This document shows, in pieces, positions 56,969 to 64,000 of a DNA stretch of 64,000 nucleotides. A model generated the notes under the pieces. That model was not told the origin of the DNA. It saw only the letters and a list, made by a program, of their open reading frames with translations, and did no database searches. Positions within the stretch are counted from its first letter, which is position 1, and the number at the start of each line of letters is the position of its first letter. Source of the stretch: an uncultured Bacteroidia bacterium (lineage in GTDB: Bacteria > Bacteroidota > Bacteroidia > Bacteroidales > Prolixibacteraceae); NCBI GenBank assembly GCA_903907075.1, contig CAIVMQ010000009.1:53797-117796 (forward strand), given 5' to 3'. The translations under genes were made by a program, and so were the position numbers.

Positions 56969-57928
56969 ATGGTAAAGAAATTAGCCGTCGTCGCCTTGGG
57001 TGGTAACGCCCTGCTTCGGGATCACGAAAAGGGGACCATTGAAGAGCAGGAGAAGCATACGACAGAAACACTCGAAAATCTCATCTTTCTCATCAACCAG
57101 GGATACGATTTAATTGTAACCCATGGCAATGGCCCTCAGGTGGGTAATATCCTGCTACGAAATGAGGCTGGCGAAGAGACTTATGGAATATCACCCATGC
57201 CTCTGGATATTTGTGTTGCAGATTCGCAGGGTGGTATCGGATATATGATAGAGCGGATATTTCGCAATGTATTAACCCGGCATAAAATAAATAAGAATGT
57301 CGTCACACTTATACTGATGGTGGAAGTAGATCCCCAAGATCAAGCATTCGCAGCACCCACAAAGAGAATAGGGATGTCTTATACTCAGACACAGGCAGCA
57401 AAACTAACCAAAGATAAAGGGTGGATCTTTAAACAAAGTTCTCCAGATGAACAAGGGTGGAGACGTGTGGTACCCTCGCCGATTCCAATATCCATTTTAA
57501 ATCTTAAGCTTATCGGTGATCTGGCCCGGCAAGGTAATATCGTGATCACGTGTGGTGGTGGTGGGATACCTGTATTTTATGATACCACTAAAGAGATAAG
57601 AACCGTTGATGCAGTAATTGATAAAGATCTGGCATCAGCGCTGCTTGCCAACGGTGTTGGTGCCCATGAATTCTATTGTCTTACCGATGTCCCCTTTATC
57701 TTCAAAGACTTCGGGTTACCCACACAAGAGAAACTGGAATTTCTCGACTACAACGATACCCTAAAATACCTCGAGGCAGGAACCTTCGGCGAAGGGTCTA
57801 TGGCTCCCAAAATTGAGGCTGCCCTCTCATTTATTCATCATGGTGGTGAAAAAAGTATCATCACCGAAGCATCAAAGCTCGAAGATAAATCAGTTGGATC
57901 AAAAATAACGATGAAATATGAGAGGTGA
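56969..57928 (+). CDS. arcC: carbamate kinase
   Basis: Interconverts carbamoyl phosphate plus ADP with carbamate plus ATP, the ATP-yielding end of arginine, citrulline or agmatine fermentation. A 319-residue amino-acid-kinase-fold protein with VALGGNALLR (8-17), VTHGNGPQVGNILLRNE, ITCGGGGIPVFYD and VIDKDLASALLA. It lies 71 bases upstream of an ornithine carbamoyltransferase gene in the same direction, so the pair can make ATP from citrulline. No arginine deiminase gene is in the window. Confidence 0.93.
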   Translation: MVKKLAVVALGGNALLRDHEKGTIEEQEKHTTETLENLIFLINQGYDLIVTHGNGPQVGNILLRNEAGEETYGISPMPLDICVADSQGGIGYMIERIFRNVLTRHKINKNVVTLILMVEVDPQDQAFAAPTKRIGMSYTQTQAAKLTKDKGWIFKQSSPDEQGWRRVVPSPIPISILNLKLIGDLARQGNIVITCGGGGIPVFYDTTKEIRTVDAVIDKDLASALLANGVGAHEFYCLTDVPFIFKDFGLPTQEKLEFLDYNDTLKYLEAGTFGEGSMAPKIEAALSFIHHGGEKSIITEASKLEDKSVGSKITMKYER

Positions 57929-57940
57929 TCAATTTATCTT

Positions 57941-57948
57941 TAAATTTG
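57941..57948 (+). promoter_or_regulatory. putative -7 box of the ornithine carbamoyltransferase gene
   Basis: TAAATTTG followed by CACACC matches TAnnTTTG, 51 bases before the ATG at 58000, in the arcC-argF gap. It suggests an extra promoter for the second gene. Confidence 0.4.
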
Positions 57949-57999
57949 CACACCTTATTATTACGCTGATTATCTATCGGTTTCTAAAATCTTAAAATT

Positions 58000-59001
58000 A
58001 TGACGGTCAATCTTCATGCCAGGCATTTTTTAACATTCCTCGATTTTTCCAATCGCGAAATTGAGTATTTACTTGATCTGGCGGCAGAACTAAAATGGGC
58101 TAAGTCGGCCGGAACAGAGGAGCAACGTTTGGTCGGGAGAAACATAGCCTTGATCTTTGAAAAAGCATCTACACGAACACGCTGTGCATTTGAAGTAGCC
58201 GCCTACGACCAGGGAGCTCATGTTACTTATCTTGGGCCAACAGGTTCTCAAATTGGGATCAAAGAGTCGATGAAAGATACCGCAAGAGTTCTTGGACGGA
58301 TGTATGATGGTATTCAGTACCGTGGTTATGGTCAAGCTATTGTAGAAGAATTAGCAAAATATGCAGGTGTGCCGGTATGGAACGGGTTGACTAATGAGTT
58401 TCACCCTACACAAATCCTTGCAGACCTGCTCACGATACGGGAACATAGCACGAAGACATTCTCAGAAATCAAATTAGCTTACCTGGGTGATGCCCGAAAT
58501 AATATGGGCAACTCACTAATGGTTGCGGCAGCTAAAATGGGTTTCGATTTTCGTGCCGCTGCACCTAAAGCCTATCAGCCCTCAGAGGAGCTTCAGGCGA
58601 CCTGCCAAAAAATCGCAGCACTGCAAGGGGGAAAAATCACGATCACCGAAGACCTTGCCAAGGCGGTAAAAGGGTGTGATTTTATCTATACCGATGTGTG
58701 GGTATCGATGGGTGAACCAGATGCCGTATGGGCAGAACGGATAAAACAGCTTATGCCTTATCAGGTAAATGCTCGCACAATGGCCTTAGCAGGAAATAAA
58801 GAGGTAAAGTTTCTTCATTGCTTACCTGCTTACCACAATAGGGAAACGAAGATCGGCGAAGAGATTTACACCAAATTCGGCATTGAAGCGATGGAAGTTA
58901 CCGATGAGGTATTTGAGAGCGAGGCCTCTATCGTTTTCGATCAGGCAGAAAACAGAATGCATACCATCAAAGCGGTTATGGTAGCAACACTCGGTAATTG
59001 A
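58000..59001 (+). CDS. argF: ornithine carbamoyltransferase
   Basis: Joins carbamoyl phosphate and ornithine to citrulline, or runs in reverse as a catabolic enzyme. A 333-residue protein with the carbamoyl-phosphate site STRTR (57-61), HPTQ (135-138) and the ornithine-site HCLP motif in FLHCLPAYH. The neighbouring carbamate kinase favours the catabolic (ArcB-type) direction; a biosynthetic role cannot be excluded since other arg genes are not in view. Confidence 0.93.
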   Translation: MTVNLHARHFLTFLDFSNREIEYLLDLAAELKWAKSAGTEEQRLVGRNIALIFEKASTRTRCAFEVAAYDQGAHVTYLGPTGSQIGIKESMKDTARVLGRMYDGIQYRGYGQAIVEELAKYAGVPVWNGLTNEFHPTQILADLLTIREHSTKTFSEIKLAYLGDARNNMGNSLMVAAAKMGFDFRAAAPKAYQPSEELQATCQKIAALQGGKITITEDLAKAVKGCDFIYTDVWVSMGEPDAVWAERIKQLMPYQVNARTMALAGNKEVKFLHCLPAYHNRETKIGEEIYTKFGIEAMEVTDEVFESEASIVFDQAENRMHTIKAVMVATLGN

Positions 59002-59182
59002 AAGTTATATTTCAAATCTATTCTGTAGTATTCAAACTCCCGATCAGCGATTTCAACAGATTTAAAACTTTAGGCTTCATTGCCTTTTGCTTAAAAAACT
59101 TTTAAATATCTGATTTTCAGATCTTAAATGCGCAGATCACCGTTTTTATTTATAGAACAAGGATTCATATATGCCCTAACCA

Positions 59183-59304
59183 AGGTACAGTGGACCGTAA
59201 TATCTTGTTTGATAAAATTCAAGCACAAATAATAGTACAGTACGCTGTACCTCTTAACAACTCCGATTAATCCGTTGCTACAAATATTGATGTACGCTGT
59301 ACCT
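59183..59304. repeat. AGGTACAG/CTGTACCT repeat cluster
   Basis: AGGTACAG occurs at 59183-59190 and its complement CTGTACCT at 59245-59252 and 59297-59304. The last two are part of a 12-base direct repeat TACGCTGTACCT (59241-59252, 59293-59304), 52 bases apart. GTACAG-TACG-CTGTAC at 59235-59250 is a perfect palindrome with a 4-base centre. Confidence 0.65.
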
Positions 59305-59362
59305 TTTTTTTATTTTTTTCAGAGTTATCTATTTTAAGGAGGGATTTCAGTCTCGCGAGTTC

Positions 59363-59449
59363 TTAGCGCGAAAAGAGAAGCGCGTTTCTTAACTCACCAC
59401 GAATAAATCAGGATAAACACTAAAATACTTTGTGTTTTTAGCGCGAAAA
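59363..59449 (+). repeat. TTAGCGCGAAAA direct repeat
   Basis: The 12-mer TTAGCGCGAAAA occurs at 59363-59374 and 59438-59449, 75 bases apart, GC-rich against an AT-rich background. A further GCGCG lies at 59380-59384. Function unknown. Confidence 0.55.
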
Positions 59450-59459
59450 TTGAATCTTT

Positions 59460-59630
59460 TTAGATAGAGGCTTTCCTGTTCGCCGGAGCTACCGGGCATC
59501 CGCTACAGCCTCCGCCACAACCACTGCAGCTGCTATCGCTCTTCTTGAACGATTTGAGTGATTGGACAGCTTTATATGCAGTTATCGTAATGGCGCCCAG
59601 AACAACAACCCATGTTATAATCTCTTGCAT
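59460..59630 (-). CDS. FeoB-associated Cys-rich membrane protein
   Basis: A 56-residue protein from ATG 59630 (the frame is open to a TTG at 59660): one membrane helix (IITWVVVLGAITITAYKAV) followed by a basic stretch and the Cys-rich tail SSCSGCGGGCSGCPV. This matches the small FeoB-associated family that sits beside feoB. It is 66 bases downstream of feoAB in the same direction and is probably a membrane accessory to ferrous iron uptake; its exact role is unknown. Confidence 0.88.
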   Translation of the reverse strand: MQEIITWVVVLGAITITAYKAVQSLKSFKKSDSSCSGCGGGCSGCPVAPANRKASI

Positions 59631-59696
59631 ATTAATATTTTTTAAATCAAAATTCAACAAAACAATTGGCCTTTTTCGCTTTATTTTTTATTTCTT

Positions 59697-62120
59697 TTAA
59701 ATAAAAAATAAAGCGACCCGATAGGTAATAAACGAAAAGATCCAGGCAAAAGCAGTGGTATAAAACACCGTAAACAAGGCCCATTTCCAACTCCCAGACT
59801 CCCGTTTTATCGTCGCAATAACAGCAATACACGGGAAATAGAGCAATACAAAAACAAGAAACGCAAGTGCTACTGCCTGATTAAAAACCTTCTGACCAGC
59901 CTTTGGACCTACATAATAGACCTCTGACTTAAGAATTTCAGGCAAAAGCGCCTTCGTCTGTTGATCATTTTTACCCGTTTCATAGAGAACACCCATAGTG
60001 CTAACCACAATCTCTTTAGCCGGAATACCAGCTAAAAGGCAAATACCCATACGCCAGTCAAAGCCTAGCGGAGAGATTACCGGTTCAATGGCATGCCCTA
60101 TGGTTCCAAGGTATGAACTTTCGATCTGCGATTGAACATGCATGGCATGACCCACTTCACTATTTGTAATCGATACCGACTGAACCGAATTTGCAGTATT
60201 ACGCGGGAAATACTCCAATGCCCAGATAATTACCACCGCAACAAGAATTGTACCTCCGATTTTTTTTAAATATTGACTTGCCTTATCCCACATATGGACC
60301 AGGGTATTACGCAAAAGTGGCATCCGATACGGAGGAAGTTCCATCACGAAAGGAGTCTCCTTGCGGCGGAAAAGGGTACGGTTTAATATCTTCGCCATCA
60401 CAATAGCCATGGTAATTCCCAATAGGTATAAACTGGTAAGAATCAGAGCAGGATAGCTTTTAAAGAACGCAGATATTAAGACAATATAGACCGGAAGTCG
60501 AGCAGAACACGACATAAACGGGATGATCAACATCGTGAGTAGCCGGTCACCACGGTTGCGAATCGTTCGAGTGGCCATGATAGCAGGCACATTACACCCA
60601 AAGCCCATAACCATCGGAATAAACGATCGTCCGTGTAATCCAATTTTATGCATCAACTTATCCATAATAAATGCGGCACGGGCCATATATCCGGTATCCT
60701 CCATTAACGAGGTGAAAAAGAATAAGATCAGAATATTGGGAAGGAAAATAATAATACTCCCAAGACCATTGATGACACCATCGGTGAGTAAGTCTTTAAA
60801 CATACCAGGAGCCATTGACTCTTTAAGAAAACTGGATATTAACTGAACAAGATTGTTGATCCACACCATCGGATAGGCACCCAAGGTAAAGGTTGCAAAG
60901 AAAGTGAGAAACATAAAGAATAAGAAGATTGGAAATCCCAGTATCCGATGAGTCATCAACCGGTCAATCTTACCGGTAATGGCATAACGCCATTGAACAC
61001 CCGGGACAAAAGTCTCGCGTAGAGCTCCCGAAATAAACCCAAATTTGGCATTGGTAATCAAATGAGAACTCTCCTCATTCCACCTTGATTTCAGACGTAG
61101 AATCTCTCGTTGAATTACAGCATTAATCTGACCATAGTTCGATGAAGATACCAACGTCTCCAATGCGGCAGGATCTTTATCGAGCAGGCGTATTGCCAAA
61201 TATCTAGAGGATAATTTTGCCGTTATGGGTTTGTCTTCCTTAATCTCCTTGCGGATAGCCTGAATTGACTGCTCCAGCTCCTCTCCGTAATTAATATGAA
61301 TATGTCGTACGACCGGATTACGATCTTCGTAAACTTCTATAATTTCATCAAAAAGCTTGCCTAATCCCTCACCCGTACTTGCAACAGTAGGAACAATGGG
61401 GATACCCAACAGCTTACCCAACTTCTCCCCATCAAGCTTAGCACCGCTGGTCTTGAGATCATCGTACATATTTAAGGCCACCACTACCTTGATATCCATA
61501 TCAATTAGCTGCGTAGTCAGAAACATATTGCGCTCAAGATTTGAGGCATCAATTACGTTCATCACAATATCAGGGGTCTGCTCAATAATGAAATTGCGGG
61601 TATACAACTCTTCGGGAGAGAACGAGGTGAGTGAATAAGTTCCCGGAAGATCGACCAGGTTAATCGTATAGCCATTATGCTGGAAAGAGGCGATCTTTGA
61701 ATCTACTGTTACGCCTGTGTAATTTCCCACATGCTCCTTGGAGTTAGTCACGCGATTAAAAAGCGTAGTTTTTCCACAATTGGGATTTCCGGCAAGGGCC
61801 ACCTGAATTGTTTTCCCTTTCTCTCGAGCAGAGATCTTAAGCACCTCCATATCGATAATACCATCAAAACTTGGAGCGACAGTATTCATTGCCTCTTCCA
61901 TGGTGATCACCTCAATGAGCTCAGCTTCGGCACGTCGCAATGAAACATTATAACCAAGAAGCTGATATTCAACGGGGTCAAATAGCGGAGCGTTTTTTAG
62001 TACGGTTACTTCTTTCCCAGCAACAAATCCCATTTCTGAGATCCGGCGACGAAATGAACCGTGGCCCAACACCTTCGTTATAACAACATGCTTGTTTTCT
62101 TCAACCTCTGAGAGACGCAC
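59697..62120 (-). CDS. feoAB: FeoA-FeoB fusion ferrous iron transporter
   Basis: An 807-residue inner-membrane Fe(II) importer. Residues 1-75 are a FeoA SH3-like domain (KVLGHGSFRRRISEMGF). A G-protein domain follows (about 104-265) with G1 GNPNCGKT (111-118), G3 DLPG and G4 NMYD, then a helical GDI region, and two Gate domains with a core region forming the membrane channel (about 385-800). The start is GTG at 62120, with no in-frame ATG just upstream. FeoA-FeoB fusion is common in Bacteroidota. A small Cys-rich partner follows. Confidence 0.93.
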   Translation of the reverse strand: MRLSEVEENKHVVITKVLGHGSFRRRISEMGFVAGKEVTVLKNAPLFDPVEYQLLGYNVSLRRAEAELIEVITMEEAMNTVAPSFDGIIDMEVLKISAREKGKTIQVALAGNPNCGKTTLFNRVTNSKEHVGNYTGVTVDSKIASFQHNGYTINLVDLPGTYSLTSFSPEELYTRNFIIEQTPDIVMNVIDASNLERNMFLTTQLIDMDIKVVVALNMYDDLKTSGAKLDGEKLGKLLGIPIVPTVASTGEGLGKLFDEIIEVYEDRNPVVRHIHINYGEELEQSIQAIRKEIKEDKPITAKLSSRYLAIRLLDKDPAALETLVSSSNYGQINAVIQREILRLKSRWNEESSHLITNAKFGFISGALRETFVPGVQWRYAITGKIDRLMTHRILGFPIFLFFMFLTFFATFTLGAYPMVWINNLVQLISSFLKESMAPGMFKDLLTDGVINGLGSIIIFLPNILILFFFTSLMEDTGYMARAAFIMDKLMHKIGLHGRSFIPMVMGFGCNVPAIMATRTIRNRGDRLLTMLIIPFMSCSARLPVYIVLISAFFKSYPALILTSLYLLGITMAIVMAKILNRTLFRRKETPFVMELPPYRMPLLRNTLVHMWDKASQYLKKIGGTILVAVVIIWALEYFPRNTANSVQSVSITNSEVGHAMHVQSQIESSYLGTIGHAIEPVISPLGFDWRMGICLLAGIPAKEIVVSTMGVLYETGKNDQQTKALLPEILKSEVYYVGPKAGQKVFNQAVALAFLVFVLLYFPCIAVIATIKRESGSWKWALFTVFYTTAFAWIFSFITYRVALFFI

Positions 62121-62155
62121 CGCTATGCTTATTTAGAATCAATAAAGATAAGGTA

Positions 62156-62163
62156 CAAATATA
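62156..62163 (-). promoter_or_regulatory. putative -7 box of feoAB
   Basis: The minus strand reads TATATTTG, matching TAnnTTTG, 35 bases before the GTG start. I see no clear Fur box. Confidence 0.45.
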
Positions 62164-62364
62164 GGACAATAAATTCTGAATTGGGGATTATTTCAGGTAA
62201 AGTTTAGGTTAAAGTTGAAGGATAAAGATAAGGTAGATCGTCAAAAATGGGTTTGTCGATTCGATTTTTCCCTATTCAGTTAGCAATCTGAGAGATATCT
62301 CTGTAATACTATGATAATTTTTCTAAAAGGGAGAAAATTCAGAAATTAATAAGATGGTCTATTT

Positions 62365-62392
62365 TTTGGTAACCGAAATCTGATTATCTTTG
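62365..62392 (+). promoter_or_regulatory. putative promoter of tRNA-Arg
   Basis: TTTG at 62365-62368 and TATCTTTG at 62385-62392 give a -33/-7 pair with a 16-base spacer, somewhat short. It lies about 107 bases before the tRNA. Confidence 0.45.
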
Positions 62393-62499
62393 CGTCGCCT
62401 TAATTGGGAGATAAGTGATTTATTGACCTGTTTTTGCGAAGATTAATAGAGACGCATCAGATTTCAAGAATTACGTTCACTGATGTTTCGAAAAAAACT

Positions 62500-62572
62500 G
62501 GCCCCGTAGCTTAATGGATAGAGCATCTGACTACGGATCAGAAGGTTGGGGGTTCGACTCTCTCCGGGGTCA
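62500..62572 (+). tRNA. tRNA-Arg (anticodon ACG)
   Basis: A 73-base cloverleaf. Acceptor GGCCCCG pairs with CGGGGTC (one G-T), discriminator A; anticodon stem TCTGA/TCAGA with loop CTACGGA, giving anticodon ACG at 62533-62535; T-arm GGGGG-TTCGACT-CTCTC with TTC in the loop. CCA is not encoded. It lies directly beside an apparent mobile region, and tRNA genes are common insertion sites, though no duplicated 3' end is seen within the window. Confidence 0.95.
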
Positions 62573-62582
62573 CATCAGAATC

Positions 62583-62623
62583 AAGGGTTTAAGAAGATAA
62601 AACTTCTTAAACCCTTTTTTTTT
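62583..62623 (+). terminator. Rho-independent terminator after tRNA-Arg
   Basis: AAGGGTTTAAGAAG pairs perfectly with CTTCTTAAACCCTT (14 bp, 6-base loop) and runs into a string of Ts, 10 bases after the tRNA. Confidence 0.9.
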
Positions 62624-62897
62624 GCAAAAAATTTGCAAAAACTAGATCAAACTAAATGAAAAGAAAGGAAGAGTTCTGGGGTTTAGTACTTAGACAAAGG
62701 TTAACGAAACGAGTCAGGATTGTGAAGTTTAACCAAGTGTTTGCCTAGTTTCAAATTTGATAAGGTTACCTACATTTATTGAATGCCTCTTGCTTTCAAT
62801 ATCTATGCGGATTACTTTTATTGAAATTATACACTGGAGACTTACGACAGCCCAAAGTAGTTAGGTAAGTCTAAAGCCTTGCTTATTTCTTTTATTT

Positions 62898-62941
62898 GTC
62901 ATATTATATTCATACATTTGCACTTGTTTAGTCATACTATA
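62898..62941. promoter_or_regulatory. candidate operator: GTCATAyTATA direct repeats
   Basis: GTCATATTATA (62898-62908) and GTCATACTATA (62931-62941) match at 10 of 11 positions and lie 33 bases apart, about three helical turns. They flank the -7 box of the HTH gene, fitting autorepression by that protein. Confidence 0.5.
62913..62920 (+). promoter_or_regulatory. putative -7 box of the mobile HTH gene
   Basis: TACATTTG followed by CAC matches TAnnTTTG, 32 bases before the ATG at 62953 and between the two candidate operator repeats. Confidence 0.5.
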
Positions 62942-62952
62942 ATTTTATTATT

Positions 62953-63411
62953 ATGAGCAAAAAGACATTACAGATACAGCAGTTGAACAGTAAAATGCTG
63001 GCTTACGCCAGTTTGCAAAAGGTTGTTCCACCACCTACTGGATGGATAAAGGCAATACGTAATTCATTTGGCATGACCATGTTGCAGCTTGGAAAACGCC
63101 TTTCTATTACCAAACAAAGTGTGCAAGATATTGAACGCAGGGAAAAAGATGGCTCTATTACAATCAAAGCATTGCGGGAAACAGCAAGGGTATTGGATAT
63201 GCAATTAGTTTACGGCTTTGTGCCTAATGATGGTTCTTTAGAATTATTGATTGAAAGAAAGGCTAAAGAACTGGCCACTCAAATCGTAATGCGAACAAGC
63301 AACACCATGAAGTTGGAAGACCAGGAGAATACCAAACAACGCATTGAAAAAGCGATACACGAACGAACCATTACCATCAAATCCGAAATGCCTAAAACGT
63401 TATGGGATTAG
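62953..63411 (+). CDS. mobile mystery protein A (XRE-type HTH; TIGR02612-like)
   Basis: A 152-residue DNA-binding protein. The XRE HTH is at about 32-75 (FGMTMLQLGKRLSITKQSVQ, DIERREKDGSITIKALRE), within the usual opening block LQIQQLNSKMLAYASLQKV and PPPTGWIKAIRNSFGMT of the 'mobile mystery protein A' family. This family occurs next to a Fic-domain partner in mobile contexts, as here, where the partner's start lies within the last codons of this gene. It probably acts as antitoxin and repressor of the pair; that role is inferred from the layout. Confidence 0.87.
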   Translation: MSKKTLQIQQLNSKMLAYASLQKVVPPPTGWIKAIRNSFGMTMLQLGKRLSITKQSVQDIERREKDGSITIKALRETARVLDMQLVYGFVPNDGSLELLIERKAKELATQIVMRTSNTMKLEDQENTKQRIEKAIHERTITIKSEMPKTLWD

Positions 63412-63998
63412 ATTTAGACTACATCAACGGACAAACACCGCTGGAAGAAGATTAGAAAGAAGGGCTGCTTATTCCTACTATAGCTACCCGTGGCGAATTA
63501 GATGAATTTGAGCAGCAAAATATTGAACAAGTTGTATCGTGGTCACTAAACCGCTCTTTTAAAGCAGATAATGTGTTTACCGAAGAATTTTTAAAAGCGG
63601 TTCACAAACGGATGTATGGCAATGTTTGGGCATGGGCTGGAGAATTTAGAAAAACAAATAAAAATATTGGCGTAGACAAATGGCAAATACCAACGGAGCT
63701 AAGAGCATTACTGGATGATGTAAAATTTTGGTATTCCAATAACACGTATAGCCCGGATGAATGCACCATTCGTTTTAAGCATCGTTTGGTAAGCATACAT
63801 TGTTTTCCCAATGGTAACGGCAGGCATAGCAGACTAATCGCAGATATCGTGATTGAGAAAATTTACAAGCAGTTACATTATAGTTGGGGTGCAGCAAATT
63901 TAGCACAACAAGGCGACCAACGCACCACATATCTCAATGCAATTAGGGCAGCAGATGCTGGAGACATTCAGCCGCTAATAAACTTTGCAAGATCATAA
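63402..63998 (+). pseudogene. mobile mystery protein B (Fic domain; TIGR02613-like), in-frame TAG
   Basis: Conceptual translation from ATG 63402 gives MGLDLDYINGQTPLEED, a TAG at 63453-63455, then KEGLLIPTIATRGELDEFEQ and a Fic domain running to 63998, 198 residues with the stop read through. The Fic motif is SIHCFPNGNGRHSR, with the catalytic His and GNGR. The surviving open piece (63573-63998) has the whole Fic core but lacks the N-terminal segment. One base change from GAG to TAG explains the stop. The ATG overlaps the HTH gene by 10 bases, so the two are translationally coupled. Probable target: AMPylation or similar of a host protein; inferred. Confidence 0.82.
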
Positions 63999-64000
63999 AC

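Larger units (their letters stand above)
59002..59459. other. repeat-rich non-coding region between argF and the feo genes
   Basis: 458 bases with no supported gene. It holds two sets of short repeats (listed separately) and a small hairpin AAACAC/GTGTTT at 59415-59437 that may end the feo transcript coming from the right. Confidence 0.6.
62121..62499. other. intergenic region between feoAB and tRNA-Arg
   Basis: 379 AT-rich bases without a gene. It contains the divergent promoters for feoAB (left) and the tRNA (right); nothing else is supported. Confidence 0.5.
62573..62952. other. non-coding region between tRNA-Arg and the mobile HTH gene
   Basis: 380 bases. Holds the tRNA terminator on the left and the promoter/operator region of the mobile HTH gene on the right. 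A short tandem TTTGCAAAAA-ATTTGCAAAAA (62621-62641) follows the terminator and may mark the junction of inserted DNA; that is a guess. Confidence 0.5.

Noticed and set aside
59697..59832. Small Cys-rich ORF overlapping the 3' end of feoAB in another frame
   Set aside because: It is an antisense-frame shadow of the conserved FeoB C-terminus.
62621..62641. TTTGCAAAAA tandem as an attachment-site core
   Set aside because: Low-complexity sequence, no second copy with tRNA-end identity in the window; cannot be called an att site.
62656..62748. A 30-codon ORF (ATG 62656 to TAG 62748) after the tRNA terminator
   Set aside because: Too short, no recognisable motif, no promoter or partner; could be chance or a scrap of an inserted element.
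46934..63455. Use of TAG as a sense codon because two genes have in-frame TAG
   Set aside because: TAG ends other intact genes normally (for example the mobile HTH gene), and one of the two cases carries several other lesions.
1..64000. CRISPR arrays, rRNA genes and insertion sequences
   Set aside because: No regularly spaced repeats, rRNA sequence or transposase was found on reading both strands.

Overview
The window reads as a chromosomal segment of a member of the Bacteroidota. The markers are an LpxC-FabZ fusion inside an lpxD-lpxC/fabZ-lpxA operon, a FeoA-FeoB fusion with its small Cys-rich partner, a SusC/SusD polysaccharide utilization locus (PUL) with a Y_Y_Y/LuxR-type regulator, and recurrent TAnnTTTG -7 promoter boxes with few Shine-Dalgarno sequences. 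I cannot place it below phylum level; a Bacteroidales/Marinilabiliales-like lineage is a guess.

Layout. 0.1-4.8 kb: HD phosphohydrolase and the early lipid A genes, closed by a terminator. 4.8-12.4 kb: membrane protein and purD, a Tat-exported TIM-barrel protein, a YgjP-like metallopeptidase, a PiT phosphate transporter, dgt and an exported acetolactate decarboxylase. 12.6-28.4 kb (minus strand): an eight-gene PUL made of SusC, SusD, a double-LamG lipoprotein, three GH144-type (Glycoamylase, PF10091) enzymes, a GH43-like enzyme and a GH3 beta-glucosidase. The divergent regulator lies at 28.8-31.6 kb. GH144 members are known endo-beta-1,2-glucanases, so the working model is uptake and breakdown of beta-1,2-glucan: surface binding and cutting, SusCD import, further endo-cleavage in the periplasm and GH3 release of glucose. 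31.6-43.1 kb: a two-domain aminolipid-type acyltransferase, YgiQ radical SAM protein, CNNM/HlyC transporter, DUF2721 protein, a TetR-FabH-TIM-barrel cluster, a QueD-like enzyme and an LTA-synthase-like sulfatase-fold enzyme. 43.2-50.3 kb: GTP-type PEPCK, an aminotransferase, a decayed XRE-cupin regulator, xerD, aroQ and pyk. 50.5-59.0 kb: an outer-membrane barrel, a GH36-like enzyme, lolA and ftsK, then carbamate kinase and ornithine carbamoyltransferase. 59.4-62.2 kb: the feo genes. 62.5 kb to the end: tRNA-Arg(ACG), a strong terminator, and a 'mobile mystery protein' A/B (HTH plus Fic) pair, probably the edge of a mobile island that continues past the window.

Sequence integrity matters. Three full-length genes (susC, ygiQ, ftsK) are each split by one single-base indel at a short homopolymer. 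Since ftsK is normally essential, assembly or sequencing errors are the simplest explanation, although real mutation or slippage in susC cannot be excluded. By contrast the XRE-cupin gene has several lesions and looks truly decayed, and the Fic gene has one in-frame TAG.

The most interesting non-coding signals are: a perfect 11-bp hairpin between the transport and enzyme halves of the PUL; a TetR-operator-like palindrome containing two identical -7 boxes; 33-bp-spaced direct repeats flanking the promoter of the mobile HTH gene; and a cluster of AGGTACAG/CTGTACCT and TTAGCGCGAAAA repeats between argF and the feo genes.
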